From positions 997,001 to 1,061,000 of the forward strand of contig JAKZAN010000006.1 in the NCBI GenBank assembly GCA_023053545.1: DNA of 64,000 bases. The letters are read 5' to 3'. The position numbers were made by a program, and so were the translations under genes. Position 1 is the first letter of the stretch, and every line of letters begins with the position of its first letter. The stretch comes from Lepidurus packardi. Its lineage: Eukaryota > Arthropoda > Branchiopoda > Notostraca > Triopsidae. The notes beneath the pieces were generated by a model. That model did no database searches and was not told the DNA's origin. It worked only from the letters and a program-made list of their open reading frames with translations. Positions 36,201 to 51,500 of this stretch are shown here, piece by piece.

Positions 36201-39200
36201 AACAACGGTCGGGTCTTGATAACCATCTCTTGGAGACGCACTTTGTCAAGTAAACTGTCCAAATCAGCTGTCAAACGCTGATGTTCTGCATCTGTTTGCA
36301 TGTGCTCTTCACGTTGGCGTTCTACTGCGCGGCGTAAAGCCGTCACTTGTTGCTTCAAGGAAGATAATTGTTCTGTCACCAAATTTCTGTCCGCTACGGA
36401 ACCTTCGCTAACAATTTGATCTCCTTTGTCTTGAGCAGTTGCCAACTGAGCCTCACAGTGCTGAATCTTGAAGATTGCGTCGTCATAGCGACGTATTTTT
36501 TCTTGGACACTCCTGCCATTCTTTTCAATGTCAGGTACCATGTTCGAGTACTTTGTTATAAACATCGTGATTTCTGTTATGAAACCAAGGAATTGCTGCC
36601 TTAAAAGCACTAACTGCCGAAGTTTGTTGATATGTGCGTCAATAAGGGCACTTAAGTCATCATGTTGTTTCACTAAGTGACCTATTTCTGCACTGTGGGA
36701 TCCGCAACGACGCTGCAAGTTTTCCAAACGATCTTTCGAGTTTCGTACTTCAGTTAGTAAAGCCTGAAAGTTGACAAAGGAAGAGTCATTATCCAGCATC
36801 TTTTCACCAGGCAACTTGATTTGATAACTTACCTCACAACCATTAAGGACATGTTGAGCATCTTCGGGTTTGGTTCCCGTAGGTTTTCCTAATTCGCGCA
36901 ATTCTTGTTGCGCTCGTTCTATAAACTGTGCCGCTTCTTCCAGTTTGCCAGCGACGTCTCGTTGCTGATTCAACGAATCTTGCAAAATTTTAACTCGTTC
37001 TATGAGGGCTAGTTGAATGCGGGCGTGCTCGTCTTGCAACCGCTGCACTTTGCCTTGCAACTCTACCTTATCAGCCTCATTAAGAGTGGGCAAAACAGTG
37101 ACAGCTGACTCATTCAACTCAACCACTTCAGAAGCATTAGCTTCACTTTCTTTCAAGAGGCGTTCAAACTAATTGGATGCAGAAATGTAAATTATTATTC
37201 GTCCCCTATGTCGCCTAACTTTGTTTCCATCATCTTGGAAATCTTCAGACCATTATTTTGGAAAATCTTTTTAAAAAAATGTTCCGTGGTCAAAAGAGTA
37301 TAAATTACCACATTCTCTTGTGTTGGCTAGTTTCTGATTAACAACGAAAAAAATAGTCTCGAAATAACTGACTGGGTTCCCAAGACGACGGAATAAACAG
37401 CATCAGAAATAAGGTCAAAGACAAACCATACCATTGCCAGTTGTTCAGTCATGAGCTCGGGATTGACCACATTTCTCACATCTGACTGCAAATGGACATC
37501 AGCTTGGTGCAACCAGTGTTGGCAACGTTCCATTTGCTCTTCCATCGTCCGTCGTTGCTGACAAAGTTGAGCCAAATGCTGCAATTTCTGTCGTAGAGCA
37601 TCGCGGATCTCTGACATGCTCTTGGACACCCCTAAAGAATGAAAGGAATACAGTCACATTTACAGGATTAACCGAAGTGCAAATACATTATCGCCCTCCA
37701 AGTTAGCAACTTGACATTAGATCGGACCCTTTTTTACGCTAATTGAAGGAGCTAGAGTTAGAGCTAGAGAATATTTACCATTTATAATGGTGAAAAGTTC
37801 CGCTTTTTCATCTTCACTGCAATGCTTCAAGAATCCATTGCCCTGTTTCTTCAACTCGGACAAATCTCCTTCGTCTAGTTCTTTAGCTGCTTGCTCGAGT
37901 TTCTGTTGGAAAATGGTTAGATTTCGCTACATATCGCATGCATGGTTGGTAAGCACTTACCTTGTACTTGTCGATTTCTTTCTCGACCAGCTGTGAACAC
38001 AAAGCGGGTGGCTCTGTACTTTGTAACGCGGTAAACTGGTTCCCTACCGCTTTACGGAGCGTTTCTAGTAACTGCTCAAATTTGATTCGTTCTTCCCAAG
38101 CTTTGGTTACTTTATCTTCTGTCTCTTCGACCACTCCACACAAAGCACTGTACTGTGCATTGATTTGCTTCAGTTCGGCTTCCAGTGCTCCATGCTCCTC
38201 TACATCAACGTCGGATATCACGCCAGCTATTTTTTGTTCAAGACTTTCAAGCGCTATGACTTCGCCTTGGACTTCCTTATGGATAGCCTGTCGGATCAAT
38301 GTATGTTAGTTAACACGGAATTGTATCCTTAGTCGTAAGCATACCTTAATTTGCTCTAAGCGAGTTTCCAAAGGTTTGCTCTGGTAACCTAAGGCTAAGG
38401 GCTGTTTTAGCTCCGCTTCTTTGGCTACTAACCATTCTTTCGCGGCTGCCAAATCGGCACTGGTCGTGTCCAAGCCTCCTCGAGCAGTTTGTGCCAAATG
38501 CAATCGTCGAGCCAAACGGCGCTCGGCGTCGTTTAACCGGCGATCTGCTGCTCGCAGTTGCTCTTCGACTTGACCAGCATCTAAACTGTTTAGTATCCGG
38601 CTTACTTCTTCGCCCTGTAACAGTCCATATAATAGAAATGCTTGCTTGTCTGACATTCAATAGCCTACCTTAGTTTTGAGTTCGTTGATGTCACTGCGAT
38701 TGACATTGAACTCGTGGTTGAGCTGCTCCAATAAAGACAAACGCTGCTGAGCACCGAGTCCCCGGCCGCGATCGGCAGCTTCAGAGCGTTTAACTAGCTG
38801 ATCCAGCCAGTTATACCACTCCTGTAAACGCATCCGGTATTCGTCGACGGTTCTTTGCAAGTCGGTTTTATGGCTGAAAACTTGAACAACTTCCTGTTCT
38901 AAGTTGTACAGGTCGGTCCTCAAATCTATCGTTTCATGAGACGAATCGGGAGCGATGCAGAAAATCTTGGATTCTAATTCGTCCAATTGTCCTTGTTTCT
39001 CAAATACCACTTGTTTCAAATCCTGGATCTGTTTGGGTTAATAAGCAATCAGTACTGTGTAAAGAGTACTATTACATATTAATATAAAACAGTAAATTAC
39101 TGTCACTATATTACAAAGGTATTTATGCTTGTCTTGTTTTGTAAAGAAATAAAGTATCATGCACCGACACAAATACAGTATTGTCATGATCTGTCATAAA

Positions 39201-42200
39201 TTTGTACAGTTTCCCGAAGTCCCTTTTCACTTTCCCTCCTTTTCTTTGTGTTTTCCTTCCCCAACCCTACGTCATAGATAGTGAAAGCCAGTTCCGATTA
39301 ATCGAGTTCGATTTGAAAATTGTTCGATTTGCTACGTAGAGGGCAGAGGGAGGCACAGAACGAGTAGCCACAAGTCAAATACAACTTGAATACAGTAAAA
39401 AAAGATAGCTAAGTTTAACCAGATTACGACAATATTGTTGCAAGTGACCTCTATCGAGGCTTTGAGCTTGGCTAATTCTAGGTCTTTGTGAATCATTTTT
39501 GCATGTTTGGGAAGTGGGGGTTCTTGATAAAGGTCGAGGCAATGAAGGGCCAACGTTGTAAGGAGACTTCTAATTTTGGAATGCAACATCAGGTAGTATA
39601 AAAAGGTAGGCAATAATAAAAGGCAAGGCAGTAAAGCCTGAGCACCGAGAACTACAATATTCTACTCGAGCCGTTTTTTTACAGTATGAATATTAAAACT
39701 AAATACGCAAGGTAGTTAATTAATAGAATTTTAGAGAAGAAAAAATCGGTCGGCTTAATTCTACAAAAGTTATATAGTGTCGAAAAAATACGGGTACAGG
39801 GGAAGCTCAATGGTCTAAACCTTTTTACCCTTGGGGTTAATTAAGCTTGCTCAGTTCGAACCTGCTCCTCCCAAAAACCGAACCCTGAACTAAGAAAAGT
39901 AGAATCTGTCTTTACTCTGAGGTGGGAGCATTTTCTCTGTCCTATAGCTCAGCGTAAAAACGATTTCCCTTGAAAAAGTTTGGGTTTGGTTTTTAGACAG
40001 GTGCCTTATGAAACGATTTGAAATGAGCAGGCAGCCATTCATTAATCCCACGGGTAAGGATTAAGCCACTGAGGTTTCCCTATAAGCATTTTGTATACAC
40101 GGTAATAGTTTTGTTTTTACTTTAATATTTTTTCATGAAAAAGAAAAAGGTATGAAACCGCTATGGCTCTTTCCTTTGAAAATACTAATGCAGATTTTTG
40201 AAAATGCTTTGAAAAAAGACGCGCTTTGCTAGCGGACGACATGATAAGATTGATGCGGAAACTTGAGCCCGCAAATGTAAAATAAGTCCAGGAGATCGTC
40301 CAAAAATAGGATTTACTCGAAACACTTACTTGATTGCACTCAAGTTGAGCTGCTTCAGGTCGTAAGCGAGCCGGACGATGAGCCATCTCGGAAACCAAAG
40401 CTCGTTGCTCTGTAACCCATTGTCCCAACACGTCTCGCTGTCGTAAAAGCTCTTCCAGATCATGCAGTGTGGCTGTCAAGTAAGTGACCCGGCCTTGGAC
40501 CTATTAATTACCATGGAAATAATTAAGTGAAGTGCGGGAGGCAGTAGGAGCGAAATGGACGTGGAGTGAGCGTATACGTTAAAAATGTGTCGTGCAAGAA
40601 ATGTATGCAACTGTACCTTTTGGGAGCATTTGCCCAATCTTGTGCTGATTTGCTCAGATTCTATGCGATCATTCAAAGTCACAAAGCGCTCGTAAACACG
40701 CTGGAGAAGTTGTCGTTCGTGCTGGTGGTTAGAGAATAAGAGATAACAACATACATCAAACAATCATGCGTAACTAAAGTAACGGTGCGGATTAAATATT
40801 AACTAAGTAAGAGAAGTACGAGTTTTGGACAACTGTGGTTGTGTGGAACAGTAACAACATTCTACTCCGTGCAACGACTATTAGTTGTACGATTGTTTCT
40901 TGTTACTTGATAGCCATTAAGATTTTACAGAAATAAAAAAAAAATCGAGTTTATACCTGGTCCAAAAGATCCTCAAGTTTCGTCCTAGCGGCGACTTCCT
41001 GCTCAGGAATAGCATGCGGGATTGGGTCTTGCGGAGTATTCGGTCTGGAGATGCATGCCGTCGCAGCTTCACAAGCTTGAACGGCAACTGCTAAACGAGT
41101 TTTTTCAACCTGCAATTTCCCCTGGGTAGCCTAATGAGAATAAAAGTATTTAAGATCCTTCTTTGTATGCGAAACAGCTTTCTTTTACGCAGCAACCAAA
41201 TACCTTAGTCTCTTCTAACAATTCCTTGGCATTTTCTAAGGTTTGGACAGGAATTTCGAGCTGATCCATAATTTCTGGCTCCCAGAGTTTCATGTTGGTC
41301 AGGATGCTTTCAATGATGCCCTCATATTCTTGGAACTTGACCAAAGACTCTTGAAGCCGTTGCTAAATAACAGGAATGTCACGTTACCCTTTTGTTCGGG
41401 CAAAATGGAAAAGCGGAAATTTACTTTGACTTGCAAGGCAGTTTGCAACAAGCAGTTATAGCTTTCTTGTACGTTCCGTAGTTGGCCTTCAATGGTAGGC
41501 TTTATCGCAGGCGAACTGGTAACGTAGCGAGTAATTTGGGACTGCCCTTTCAGGCGAACTTCATCCAGGATTGTTTGGTAAGAGTAAATTTCTCCCACCA
41601 ATGTCTACAAACCAATTTAAATATAAAAATTGGTGCCAAACTAAGAGATCCTTACGTTGTGCGCAGCAATCTGTTCTTCAGTCTGTTCCCGGTTGGTAAT
41701 ATACATGGAATTATGGGCCATGAGTTGAAAGGAGGTTTGCAGTAGCCATTTTTCCACGTCTTGCAGGGCCAGGTAGTAGGCAGCTGAATCCTGTACTTCC
41801 TTTTCGAGTTGGCTGCGTACATTTTGGCAACGCGGAGTCAAATCATCCCATTTGACCTGCAGGTCGTCAACCGTAGTCAAGGAATTTTGATTTTCAGCCC
41901 AGTCTGACAATTCTTGCGCTTCTCGACGTAAATGATCCAAGTCTGCTTTTTTGCGGTCGATTTCTTGTTGCACGTGCTTGAAACGTTCCACTAGCGTCTT
42001 CATTTCGCCAATTTCGCCACGGGAGTTTGGATCTTCCTTCAAATTGTCGTCCATCTCCGCAACCCATTTTCCAAAACGCAAACAAGCTTCATCAAACTCT
42101 TCCCATCGGTTAACAGTACCCTAAAAGCAAACAATTAACACAGATACCCCTTTGCTGCCACACAGCTAAAAAAAAGTACCTTCAGCTGGGAAAGCGTACT

Positions 42201-42544
42201 CTGCAGATCGATACCAAACTGATCCCAGGCATCTTGCAAAGAAGTGACTTCTTCGCGGTACCCTTCCTGTTGCTCATCGGGTGTGGTATTGAGAGCTTTG
42301 GTGTAAGCCTCCATCATGACTTTCATCAAATGCTGGCCTTCAGTCAACCGCGTGGCAACGGACTGCAAAAACCAAAAAACGATGTATTATTTACCCTAAT
42401 AAAAACATATGTTCATAAAACATTAGTTATTTGATGTATGCGATGTAAATTATTTGATTTACGTGATTAGTTATTTGCACAAGTGACGGTATTTACATGG
42501 TTATCAATTAAGAACCGTCAATAGGCGCAAGCCTACGATGGAAA

Positions 42545-42580
<36 letters not shown>

Positions 42581-45500
42581 TGAAATGTGTTGCGAATACC
42601 TTGACCAGGTCTAGTTTATCCTTGGCTGCGGCCTCATCACCACAATTGCTGGAGCAATCTTGCACAGTGCCCTGGGCTCGTTGCATCCATTCGGCAAAGG
42701 TGTCCTTCGCATTGTTGAATTCGGTATGGTCTGTCAAGGTTTTTTCGAGACGAGACATAAGTCCATGGATGGAAGCCAGTACAGCTGCGTAACTGGACTG
42801 TAATTGTACAGTTTCATCGCGTACGAGGCTACACGCGCTCAATTCCATCAAAAGCTCGCACTTGTCACTGATATCTTCCATCAAGCCTTTCTGTGCATTC
42901 GCTTCATTCAAAAGAGCCTATACCGTTATAGGAATTAACATAAGAGTATAACCAAGTTCTGGCCAGGCAACGGAATTCTATGTAATATAATATTACCCTG
43001 CATCGAGGAAGTTTTGAAGGAGATTTTTCTTCATCTGACGTTTCTTGTTCAATCTGTCCTTGAAAGTTGTCCAGCCATTGTTTCATGGTATCGTAAGCCA
43101 CCTGGTAGCCATTCCATGCTTCTAAGCAACGGGATAATGTTTGCTGCGTTTCGTCTGTGGAATTGCGCAGTAATTCCCACTCGGATTTCAATTGGACCAA
43201 TTCTTGCTTGATAATTTCTTGGCCTTCTGGCGCAGTGCTCAGTAAAACAGTTTCACTCACGGCAGTGGTTTTGTCTAGTAAAACTTCTCCTTTGGGGAAA
43301 GATGCCACCAATTCCGAGTGTTTATTGCGTTTCAGTTCTACTGAGTCTTTCTCGCCGTGCGAATCGCCGTATTGTTGTGCGTCAATACGTGCTTTACGAA
43401 CCCAATCAGCCGCTTCGACATAGGCTATCCGGTAATCTTCGTGTTCTTGCACGTAGCCTTCCAATGTCTACGAGTGGAAATTTTTACGCTAATCTCTTAG
43501 AAGTAGCATGTGAGTTATCTAACCTGGACTGTTTGAGTTAAAGTTGTTTTGAGAGACTCAAACCGCTCTAGACTGCAATCGTATTCTTCCCGAGATAAGT
43601 CATGATTCGCATCTAGTTTGTTTGTCAACTTATGGACCAATTCATTGTGCGAATGAACGTCCTTGAGCAGGGTGCGGTATTTCTCCAAGGTGGATTTCTT
43701 CTCGCTCAAGTCAGTCAATAGCGGGTTGGATTCTAGATCTTCCGTGTGGACTTTCATGGAAACCTCTTGCAGCCAATCCACCAAAATTTGATGTGTCTAA
43801 AATGTGTTCGTTAAAACCTTGCGAAGCCTCACAAAATAAAGTTACCTTGTCGATATCTTCTAGTTGGGATATACGTGAGGTCAAGGTTTGACGAGAGGAC
43901 TGAACGTCGTTGACCAGCTTGTCAAAATCGGCGCGCACATTATCCGCATCTTCTTGGATCTGGATTGCTCCACTTTGCTCTGTATTCAGGATTACCCTCT
44001 CCTTTAACTCTAGCATATACCTGAAACACGTCCAAAGAGGTCAATCAGTCACGAACAGTCGTCAAAGTTCGTCAAATGTGCATTAAGCTCGTGATAGGTT
44101 ACCTTAGCTTATTTTGGCCTTGCTCGGTGGATTGGCGAATAGCTTTAACTTGATGCAATTTGCTCTTTAGTTCAGGCAAGCTTCCGGTAGCTTCGCAATA
44201 CTCTGCCAATTTTTCTCGGGCGCTTTCAATCCAATCTTGGCATTCTTGTAGGAAGCCATTGAATTGCTGATGTTCTTGGAAGTGGACCTCCAGCTTCCTC
44301 ATGACTTCCTTGGCTAAGGACATGAGTGTATTGTACTTGGTCGTGATGGTCGTGACAGCATTTGAAACGCGGGAGTCGGCGCAAGTTTGCAGCAAGTCCT
44401 GGGCGCGCATGTTGAGTCGATCCAGGTCCTTCTGCCAGTCAAAAACGGCTTGCAAATGCGCTTGGAACTGTTCCAATCCATTGCGTTTCTCGCTCATGTT
44501 GTCATAAAGTCGGTTGAAAGACTGGACGGTAACTTCAGTCTGGTTGAGCCATTCCACAGCGTCCTGGTACTGATCTTCGTACTCGGTCCATTTAACAATA
44601 CCGATTTCAAGTAATTCTTTAAGCCTGTTGAGCGATTCGCTATAGTTATCGAATTCTTCTTGCAGAAGCGCGACTTCCTCTTCAATGATCTCTCGGTCTT
44701 CCTCGTCAGCCTCTTTGCAAGCAGCTTCGCCCTTGGCCAAGGCTCGTTCCAGCTTCTTTTGTCCTTCGTCCTTTCCAGCTAGCATCAACTAGAGAAAACA
44801 TATATACAAAAAGATCCTTTAATTTTACAACTTCATGAATTACCTTTAGTTGGGAAATTTTGCTGTTGAGCGAATCTTTGTCTCCCGTGGGTTCGGAGAG
44901 TTTACTAAGGACTTCTTTCGCTGACCGGAGCCACTGCATAAATTCATTTCCAGCGTCAATAAAGGTTTGGTGCAAATCCATCACTTCCTTTTGCTTGGCG
45001 TAGATTTCGTGTGCCTGACGACTCAGGGTTTGGTATTTCGTCGAGATTTCCGACGCAGGACTAGATTGCTGCAAATCTTCCGCCTTGGAGGTAACGGATT
45101 CAATCATGGGTTCAAATGAGACGATATCTTGGACGATACTGTTGGTACGGCGCAAGTTGGCACGTCTCTCGCCTAAACTAAGCGTGCGGACACCCGGAGT
45201 GAGGACTTTACGTGCCAGAGTCGGCTTCTGCACACAGACCTGTTGCAATTTAGCTTCCCTTTCTGTGATCCATTGTTTGAGATGGGAATAGGAAGACGAG
45301 TAATCAGCCCATTGGAGTAAGAGACTCTCGAGCGAGACTTTGGCGTTGGCCATTTTGCGGCTTAACCTATCCCAGTCACTTTGCAACTCGCGTAGCTCAT
45401 TTTGCAGACTTTCGCGGCCATCCGACCGTGTATTGCGCATAACCTTGTCCCCTAGATTAACCGCACCGTGGACCAGTGTTTGTCCTTCCTCTTGTCTTTT

Positions 45501-48500
45501 CAGCAAGTTTTGGATTTCTTCTAAGCGGGCATGTAGAAAGTCGCGACTGTTGTCCGCTGACGCACTGCTGCATGCACGTACGATCTCACGCGCATCTTCA
45601 ATCCATTTCCGGGCCGCTTTAAAGTTCTCTTCGCACTTCCGATGCTGATCCACATTTGTTTCTACCTTCTTCTGGACATCTTTAGCCATGTTAATTTGGA
45701 CTTGATAACGCGAGTTCAAGTGCCGCAACTGGTTGCTCACGTATGTGTCCAAGTGCGATGCTAATAAGCCTGTTGCCATGACGTTGAACTGTTCTACTTG
45801 TGTAACGCCTTTGTCCAAACGATCCACCAATGCCTAGCGTTTACATGGGATTTATAAATGAATTTTTGCACGACTTTGAAACTGTAAAACCATAATATAA
45901 ACAAACATAAAAACAAAACAAAAAAAACGTCAAAACAAACATGTATACAAACATAAACTGTACCTGAACAGCTTCGGTTTGCTTCTCTTTGTCGGGAAAA
46001 GTTGGTAGTAAGGCATTCTTCTGGGTTTTTAGTTCAATTTCGATTTGTTGCAGCCACTCATTCAAGCGCTCGTTTTCTTCCTTAAATTCGCGCCACTGCG
46101 CCATAGTAATTTCCAGTTGATCCTTTTGGGCTTTGAAATCTGCCGTTCAAAAACATTGTATCTTCTTAAAGGATTTACGTATTTCCTGAATGTGGATTAC
46201 CATTAAAGAGGTACTCGAAGCTTTCTTGGAGGGCTTTGACGTCGTTACGGATACTTTCTTGACCAGTAGGGGAAGTCGAAGCGAGGGCAACTTGGCTAGT
46301 CCGTTGTAATTCCTCGACTTTGAGTTCCCCTTGAGCTTTCTTGTTCAACAAGCCCTAGGATAACGAGAAGACTAAGTTTGTAAGACTATTGAGGGGAAGA
46401 AACTTACACTTAAGGCAGACACGGCAGTCTCAATGGCTAAGCGGTCTCCTAGAGGTCGTTGTTTCATGCTAGGTACTTTCTCGCGAGCTCTGTTCAACCA
46501 TGAGATAAGTTCATCATGGGCCTCTTTGTACGCACGGTGATCAGCGTATTGCTCGTCTCGCTTGGTTCGCAAATTCTTCACTTTGTCCACCAAGGTTTCC
46601 CATTTCTGTAAGATCTGCTGTGCTTGGGATGCCGCTTGACTTTGTTGACCACTAGCCAACATTTCGGCAGCTTTCGCTTTCAAGCTTTCCACTTCGATCT
46701 TTTCGTGCTTCACTTTTTCTTCCAAGCTCTAGGTGAGTATTCAATAAGAAAAGGTTTTTCTCTTCTGTTTTTTTTTTTTTTTATCTACCTTAAGTCGCTC
46801 TAATTGTGTACGTTTGTCTGCCATTGTTGACACATGTCCACTCGTTTCGTTATACGCATTTTCTACGTACTCCACTGTGCGATTCAATTGATGGATCTGC
46901 TCCAAAAAGCCTGCCCATTTCTGAATTGCGTCGTCCAGGTACGACTAATGAACCCGATTAAGACCCAACTCGTTACAAAACCAGGGTTCTATAAACATAC
47001 CTTCGTTTCTACCATCTTCGAAGCCAAAACGCTCCAATCCTCTTGTAACTTGGCTAGGGCGTTGTTGATTTCTTCATGACCGGTGGGAGCAGTATTGGCA
47101 AGGACTACTTGGGCTAATTCGACGGTAGCTTGGACTTTAGCAAAACCTTCTTCCTTGTACATAAGCAAATCCTGACAAATGTACACGTATTCAAATTAGC
47201 TGACGTAGTTTTGAAGTGGAAAGCAAGACATCTTTTTCGAAATTTACGTAAACAAGACAAATGAAAGCTAGATCCGAAAAGCACTATTGACAATACCAGA
47301 GACAGTATGAAATTAAGCAATGAATGACGTACTTGTATGGTGGCAAGTTTGTTTTCCAAGTCTTGTTGGGAAGTCGCACTAAGGTCAGTGCAGTACGTAA
47401 CTTTAGATGACACTTCTTCCAGCCAACGCCCACATTCGGACAAGCGGTGGTCGAATTCTTGGTGACTTTCAACGTATTGCTGCCACTTTGCCACCAATTC
47501 TTTGACGCGCACATTGACTTGTTGATATTTAGCGCCCAATTCAGACACTTGTGAAGATCGGCTGTGCAGACCACGATGCAATTGCTGCGCTCGCTCCGTC
47601 AAATCATCCATTTCTAGTTCCTTAGCCCGTACTTCGCCTTGCAAGTTCTTCAACGTTTCCAGCACTTGCTGTTTTTCTTCGCGATTAGCCCGTAGATCCA
47701 CTGCGTGCAGCCGTGTATCGGTTTGCTTCAACCAAGACGAACAGTTCTCCTTCAATGTCTCGTATTCGGTCCATTGCTGCAACTTTGCTTCCAGCGATTC
47801 AATCGTTGACCTATTAAAGACGACGTGATATTAGAATATATATTGCATATTTTGCTTGTTTTTTTTATAAAATAACTCACTGGACTGCCGAAAGTAAACC
47901 CTGCCACTCTTGTTGAGCCGAGTCAATCTGAGAGCGTACATTATCCTGTCCAGCTTCCGTAGTACCCGGAATAACCTTTTCGCCTACGACTTTAATCTGT
48001 TGTATCCTAGGCTCTTCTTCGGGCAAACTCAATTGCAAATTCTGTCAAAATTACCGTCCCAAGATAAGTTGCAAATAACCAATCGTATTAACTTATGGTA
48101 CACTAATAGCATGGTTCATGGTAAAGGTATTAGTGACATTCTACTTTGATGACCTACTTATTATTACTTCAGATTTGTATAATAGAATTCCAATTTCAAG
48201 GAAAGTTTAGTGCTTACCCTTAGTCGCTCCAGATTGGCGTGTAAAGTTATGCGCTCGAGTTGATTATCTCCCCACATTTCCACTGCACTTTGTGTCGCGT
48301 CCAGCCATTCCAAACCGTCCATAACAGCTTTGGTATACTGCTGATGGTCGCTGACGATAGCTTCATACCGCTCGACAAAGGACTGATGCAATACAAAATC
48401 CATACGTGAAATACCGAAAAAATACCTACTAACATGGAGTTTTGTTTACCTGGGCGCGTTTCAAGATAGCTTGATGCTTTTGTGTCATCCATTCTAAAAG

Positions 48501-51500
48501 CTGTTCAATCTGTTCCCGGCGAGTTTCGGTGCCTTCCGGCAATTGTGCAGCGCGGTCGCGGCAATCAAGAATGGCTTGTTGGTGTCCCAAAACATCTTGC
48601 AATAGAGCCCGATAGGCAGATAACTGCGCTCGCTTTTCATCCAACGTCGCTTTGAGCTCAATATCGGCCGGTAATTGGCCTTCTACCTCACGCAGCCAAA
48701 TGCATAACTGCTCGCTGGCCGACTCATAATCCGTGCAACGGTCCAACTTCTTCTGCATTTCACGTTCAGCCCCAATGCCACTATCATAAAGCGCCTCTAA
48801 GAAGCTTTGCAACTCTTGAAGTTGTAATCGAATCGTTTCTTTGCCATCGGGCGCTGTAGTTGGGTACAATTTTTCCGCAAATTCGTGGGCCCCGTTGTAA
48901 AGCGAGACACCCTGCTGATGGGACGTCTTTATCTCTTGCAAAACGCGCAACTTCTCCGTGATGGTTGCCTGGTCACCTGTAGGATCTTCCACTGTTTTGA
49001 ATCGACCTTGAGCGTTCGTAATCCAGGCAGAACAGGCATTATACTTTTCCAGATACGCTTTATGGTCACTGACCGCCTGTTCACATTTCTTCAGGATTTC
49101 CTATAAGCGAGACTTGTTGTTAGAAACAACCCCGCACGTATACCCTCCCATCCAGTTACCTTCGCAGTCACTTGAACGGACTGAAAACGCGAGGTAACTT
49201 GCTGGACGTTAACCGAAACCCTGGTATCGCCACTAAGCTGCATCATATCTGAAGAATCATCGCTCATTTTGTCAATTTCCGCTTCGTTCTGCTTTAAGCT
49301 GAACATGATTGCCTAGAAGAGTACAGCAATTACAACCAAACTTAAATTTGGCGCCCAGAATAGAAATGGCTTCCGGTTTAATGCCTCAGGGCTAAAGCAA
49401 AACAACTCCGCGTGTCTCTGTTTGTGTTTTAAAGGAGATGTGTGTGCAATGTGTGTTTTGTTTTTTAATTAGCTTACAATCCAATAGAGCCAATGCACAT
49501 GGACGACTAAGAGCAGTAGCCATAATAAGCGGGGAAAATGTGCGAGGTAAATGGAAGTGTTAACAGAACAGCGCAAAACAACAACCGAATTTCCTGCTCA
49601 AAGCAGGGATCAAAAGCCTCTCTAATCCACCCCAAAGAAGCAACAGAAAACCAGCCAACCAGCGAGCGAAGCGAACGTCGAACGGTGTGATACCCAATTT
49701 ATTCTTACTTGCTCCAGATGATCTGCAAGCGCTAAAAACTCCTGCACTGCTCTACTATGCGATTCGATCAATCGAGGAATTTCCTGCGAGGGCACAATGA
49801 CATAACAAAAAGATATCAACTACTATAGACCACATCTCTTGGATGACTTTTTCTTTTAATTTCCTCAGCCTTTCGAAAAGCGAATTTTTCGTTCGTTCCC
49901 AAACTTGGTTGGCCAAAAAATCCGAGAAAACAACGGCAATTTTTCTACATGCACGACGGACTAAGTCAAATCACAAAAATTTGGAAGGAGAACGACTAGA
50001 CAGGGACTGGGATTTTTCCAAAAAATATTGAAACAAAACACAGATTCAGGTAAGAGAGAGGAGCGAATGTGGGCGGGATATGGACGTGTTAGTAAGGTGG
50101 TCCTACCTGGTATTTTTCAAGTTGTTCTTGTTTTTGTTCAAGGGTGGCACGCGGAGAGAAGTCTTTAAGGGCAGTTTCGGTTTCATTCAACCAATTAAGC
50201 AGGCGATCAAACGTGCTTTCATATTCAATCCACTGAGATAAACGCTCTTCGATTCCGTGGCGGACGTCAGCCAAGGTCACGCAATACTTTTCAAACTCGA
50301 ACCTATCAGAATGGACCAGAAATTTTCTTGTGAGCTTTTCCCATCCTTGTCTCTTTTAAGAGCTTACTTCAAGTTGGCAATTTCACGTTCCAAAGCTTCT
50401 TTAGCTCGGGCAGGCACTCGCTCATGGAGCTGATCTAAATGGCCGGTCAATCCCACCATGTTGGCTTCGCCTTCGAACTTGTTGGCCATTAACTCATCTA
50501 ATTTGGCTCTTCGGGACTTGAGTACATGCTTATTTCCTCCGTAGTCTGCAACGAAATAGAAAGTATTTGTAAACGGCCAATCTGGGACCAAATAGAATAG
50601 AATCTTTACCAGTGTAGACATTCAAGGCGTCCCATTTCTGCTGTTGCCAATCCTGGTGAGTCTTGATGAGGTCATGATGCTGCTGCAAATGATCAAGAAG
50701 CCACTCCAAGTTGCTAATGGTCGATTGCAAGTTCGTGCAAAGGGACTCGTAGCGCAAGTTGATGTTGGCAATAGTTTCTTGTGCCTGTTGTCCATCAGGC
50801 CCGGAGGTCAAAGATTGCGCGCGCTCCTTCAAAGCTTCTACAACACGTTTGTGAGACGACGCGTCTTGCAAGGATGTCTACAAGTATGCAAGTATTCCAT
50901 TAAGCTCTCGGGAATATAGAAGTTACCCAGCTCAAAGTTACCTTGTGCTTAAGCATGCGAGACCGGATTTCAGCCAAGGATAGCCAATTCGTATGGTCGC
51001 TGCCTACTGATCTTTCCATAGCTTCCAGCCAGCCTAGCATGAGTGCTACGCCCTCTCGGTAAGACGATTTCAGCTGTAATTGCTGCTCGTGCCATTTTTG
51101 TTGTTCCGACAAGCGTTTTTCCAAGTCATCCCATCTATAGACACAAAGCATTTACAATTCATATTAATAGTAGTCTATGAAAGCAACATCAAACTAGCCA
51201 ACGCAATGTACCTCGTGCGCAATGTTTTTAGATCATGACGAATCTTCTCGCGTCCGTTAGCAGTCGTGTCGGGGAAGAGTCTTTCCCCCAAGGAAGTCAA
51301 AGATCCCAGCTTATGGGAAGCTTGCTCGCGCTCAGCCATAAGATGAGCAATCCGATTGCTTTGCTCGGTCATGTCTTGTTTTCCTTCGGACTTCATGAGA
51401 CTTTCGAGGACAGCTTCTAAGCCGAAAAGCCAGGCCAAAGTATTCATGAATTTTTCTTCGTAAGCTCGATGGTCAGCCACAATCCCTTGCCATTTTGAAA

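Noticed and set aside
39420..39595. Open stretch on the minus strand with an AG at its upstream side ([15 protein letters not shown] and on) in the w48-w49 intron
   Set aside because: In phase 0 it ends at a donor that leaves one extra base, which does not fit w49. Composition is unlike the rod, and the other frames have stops or wrong phase.
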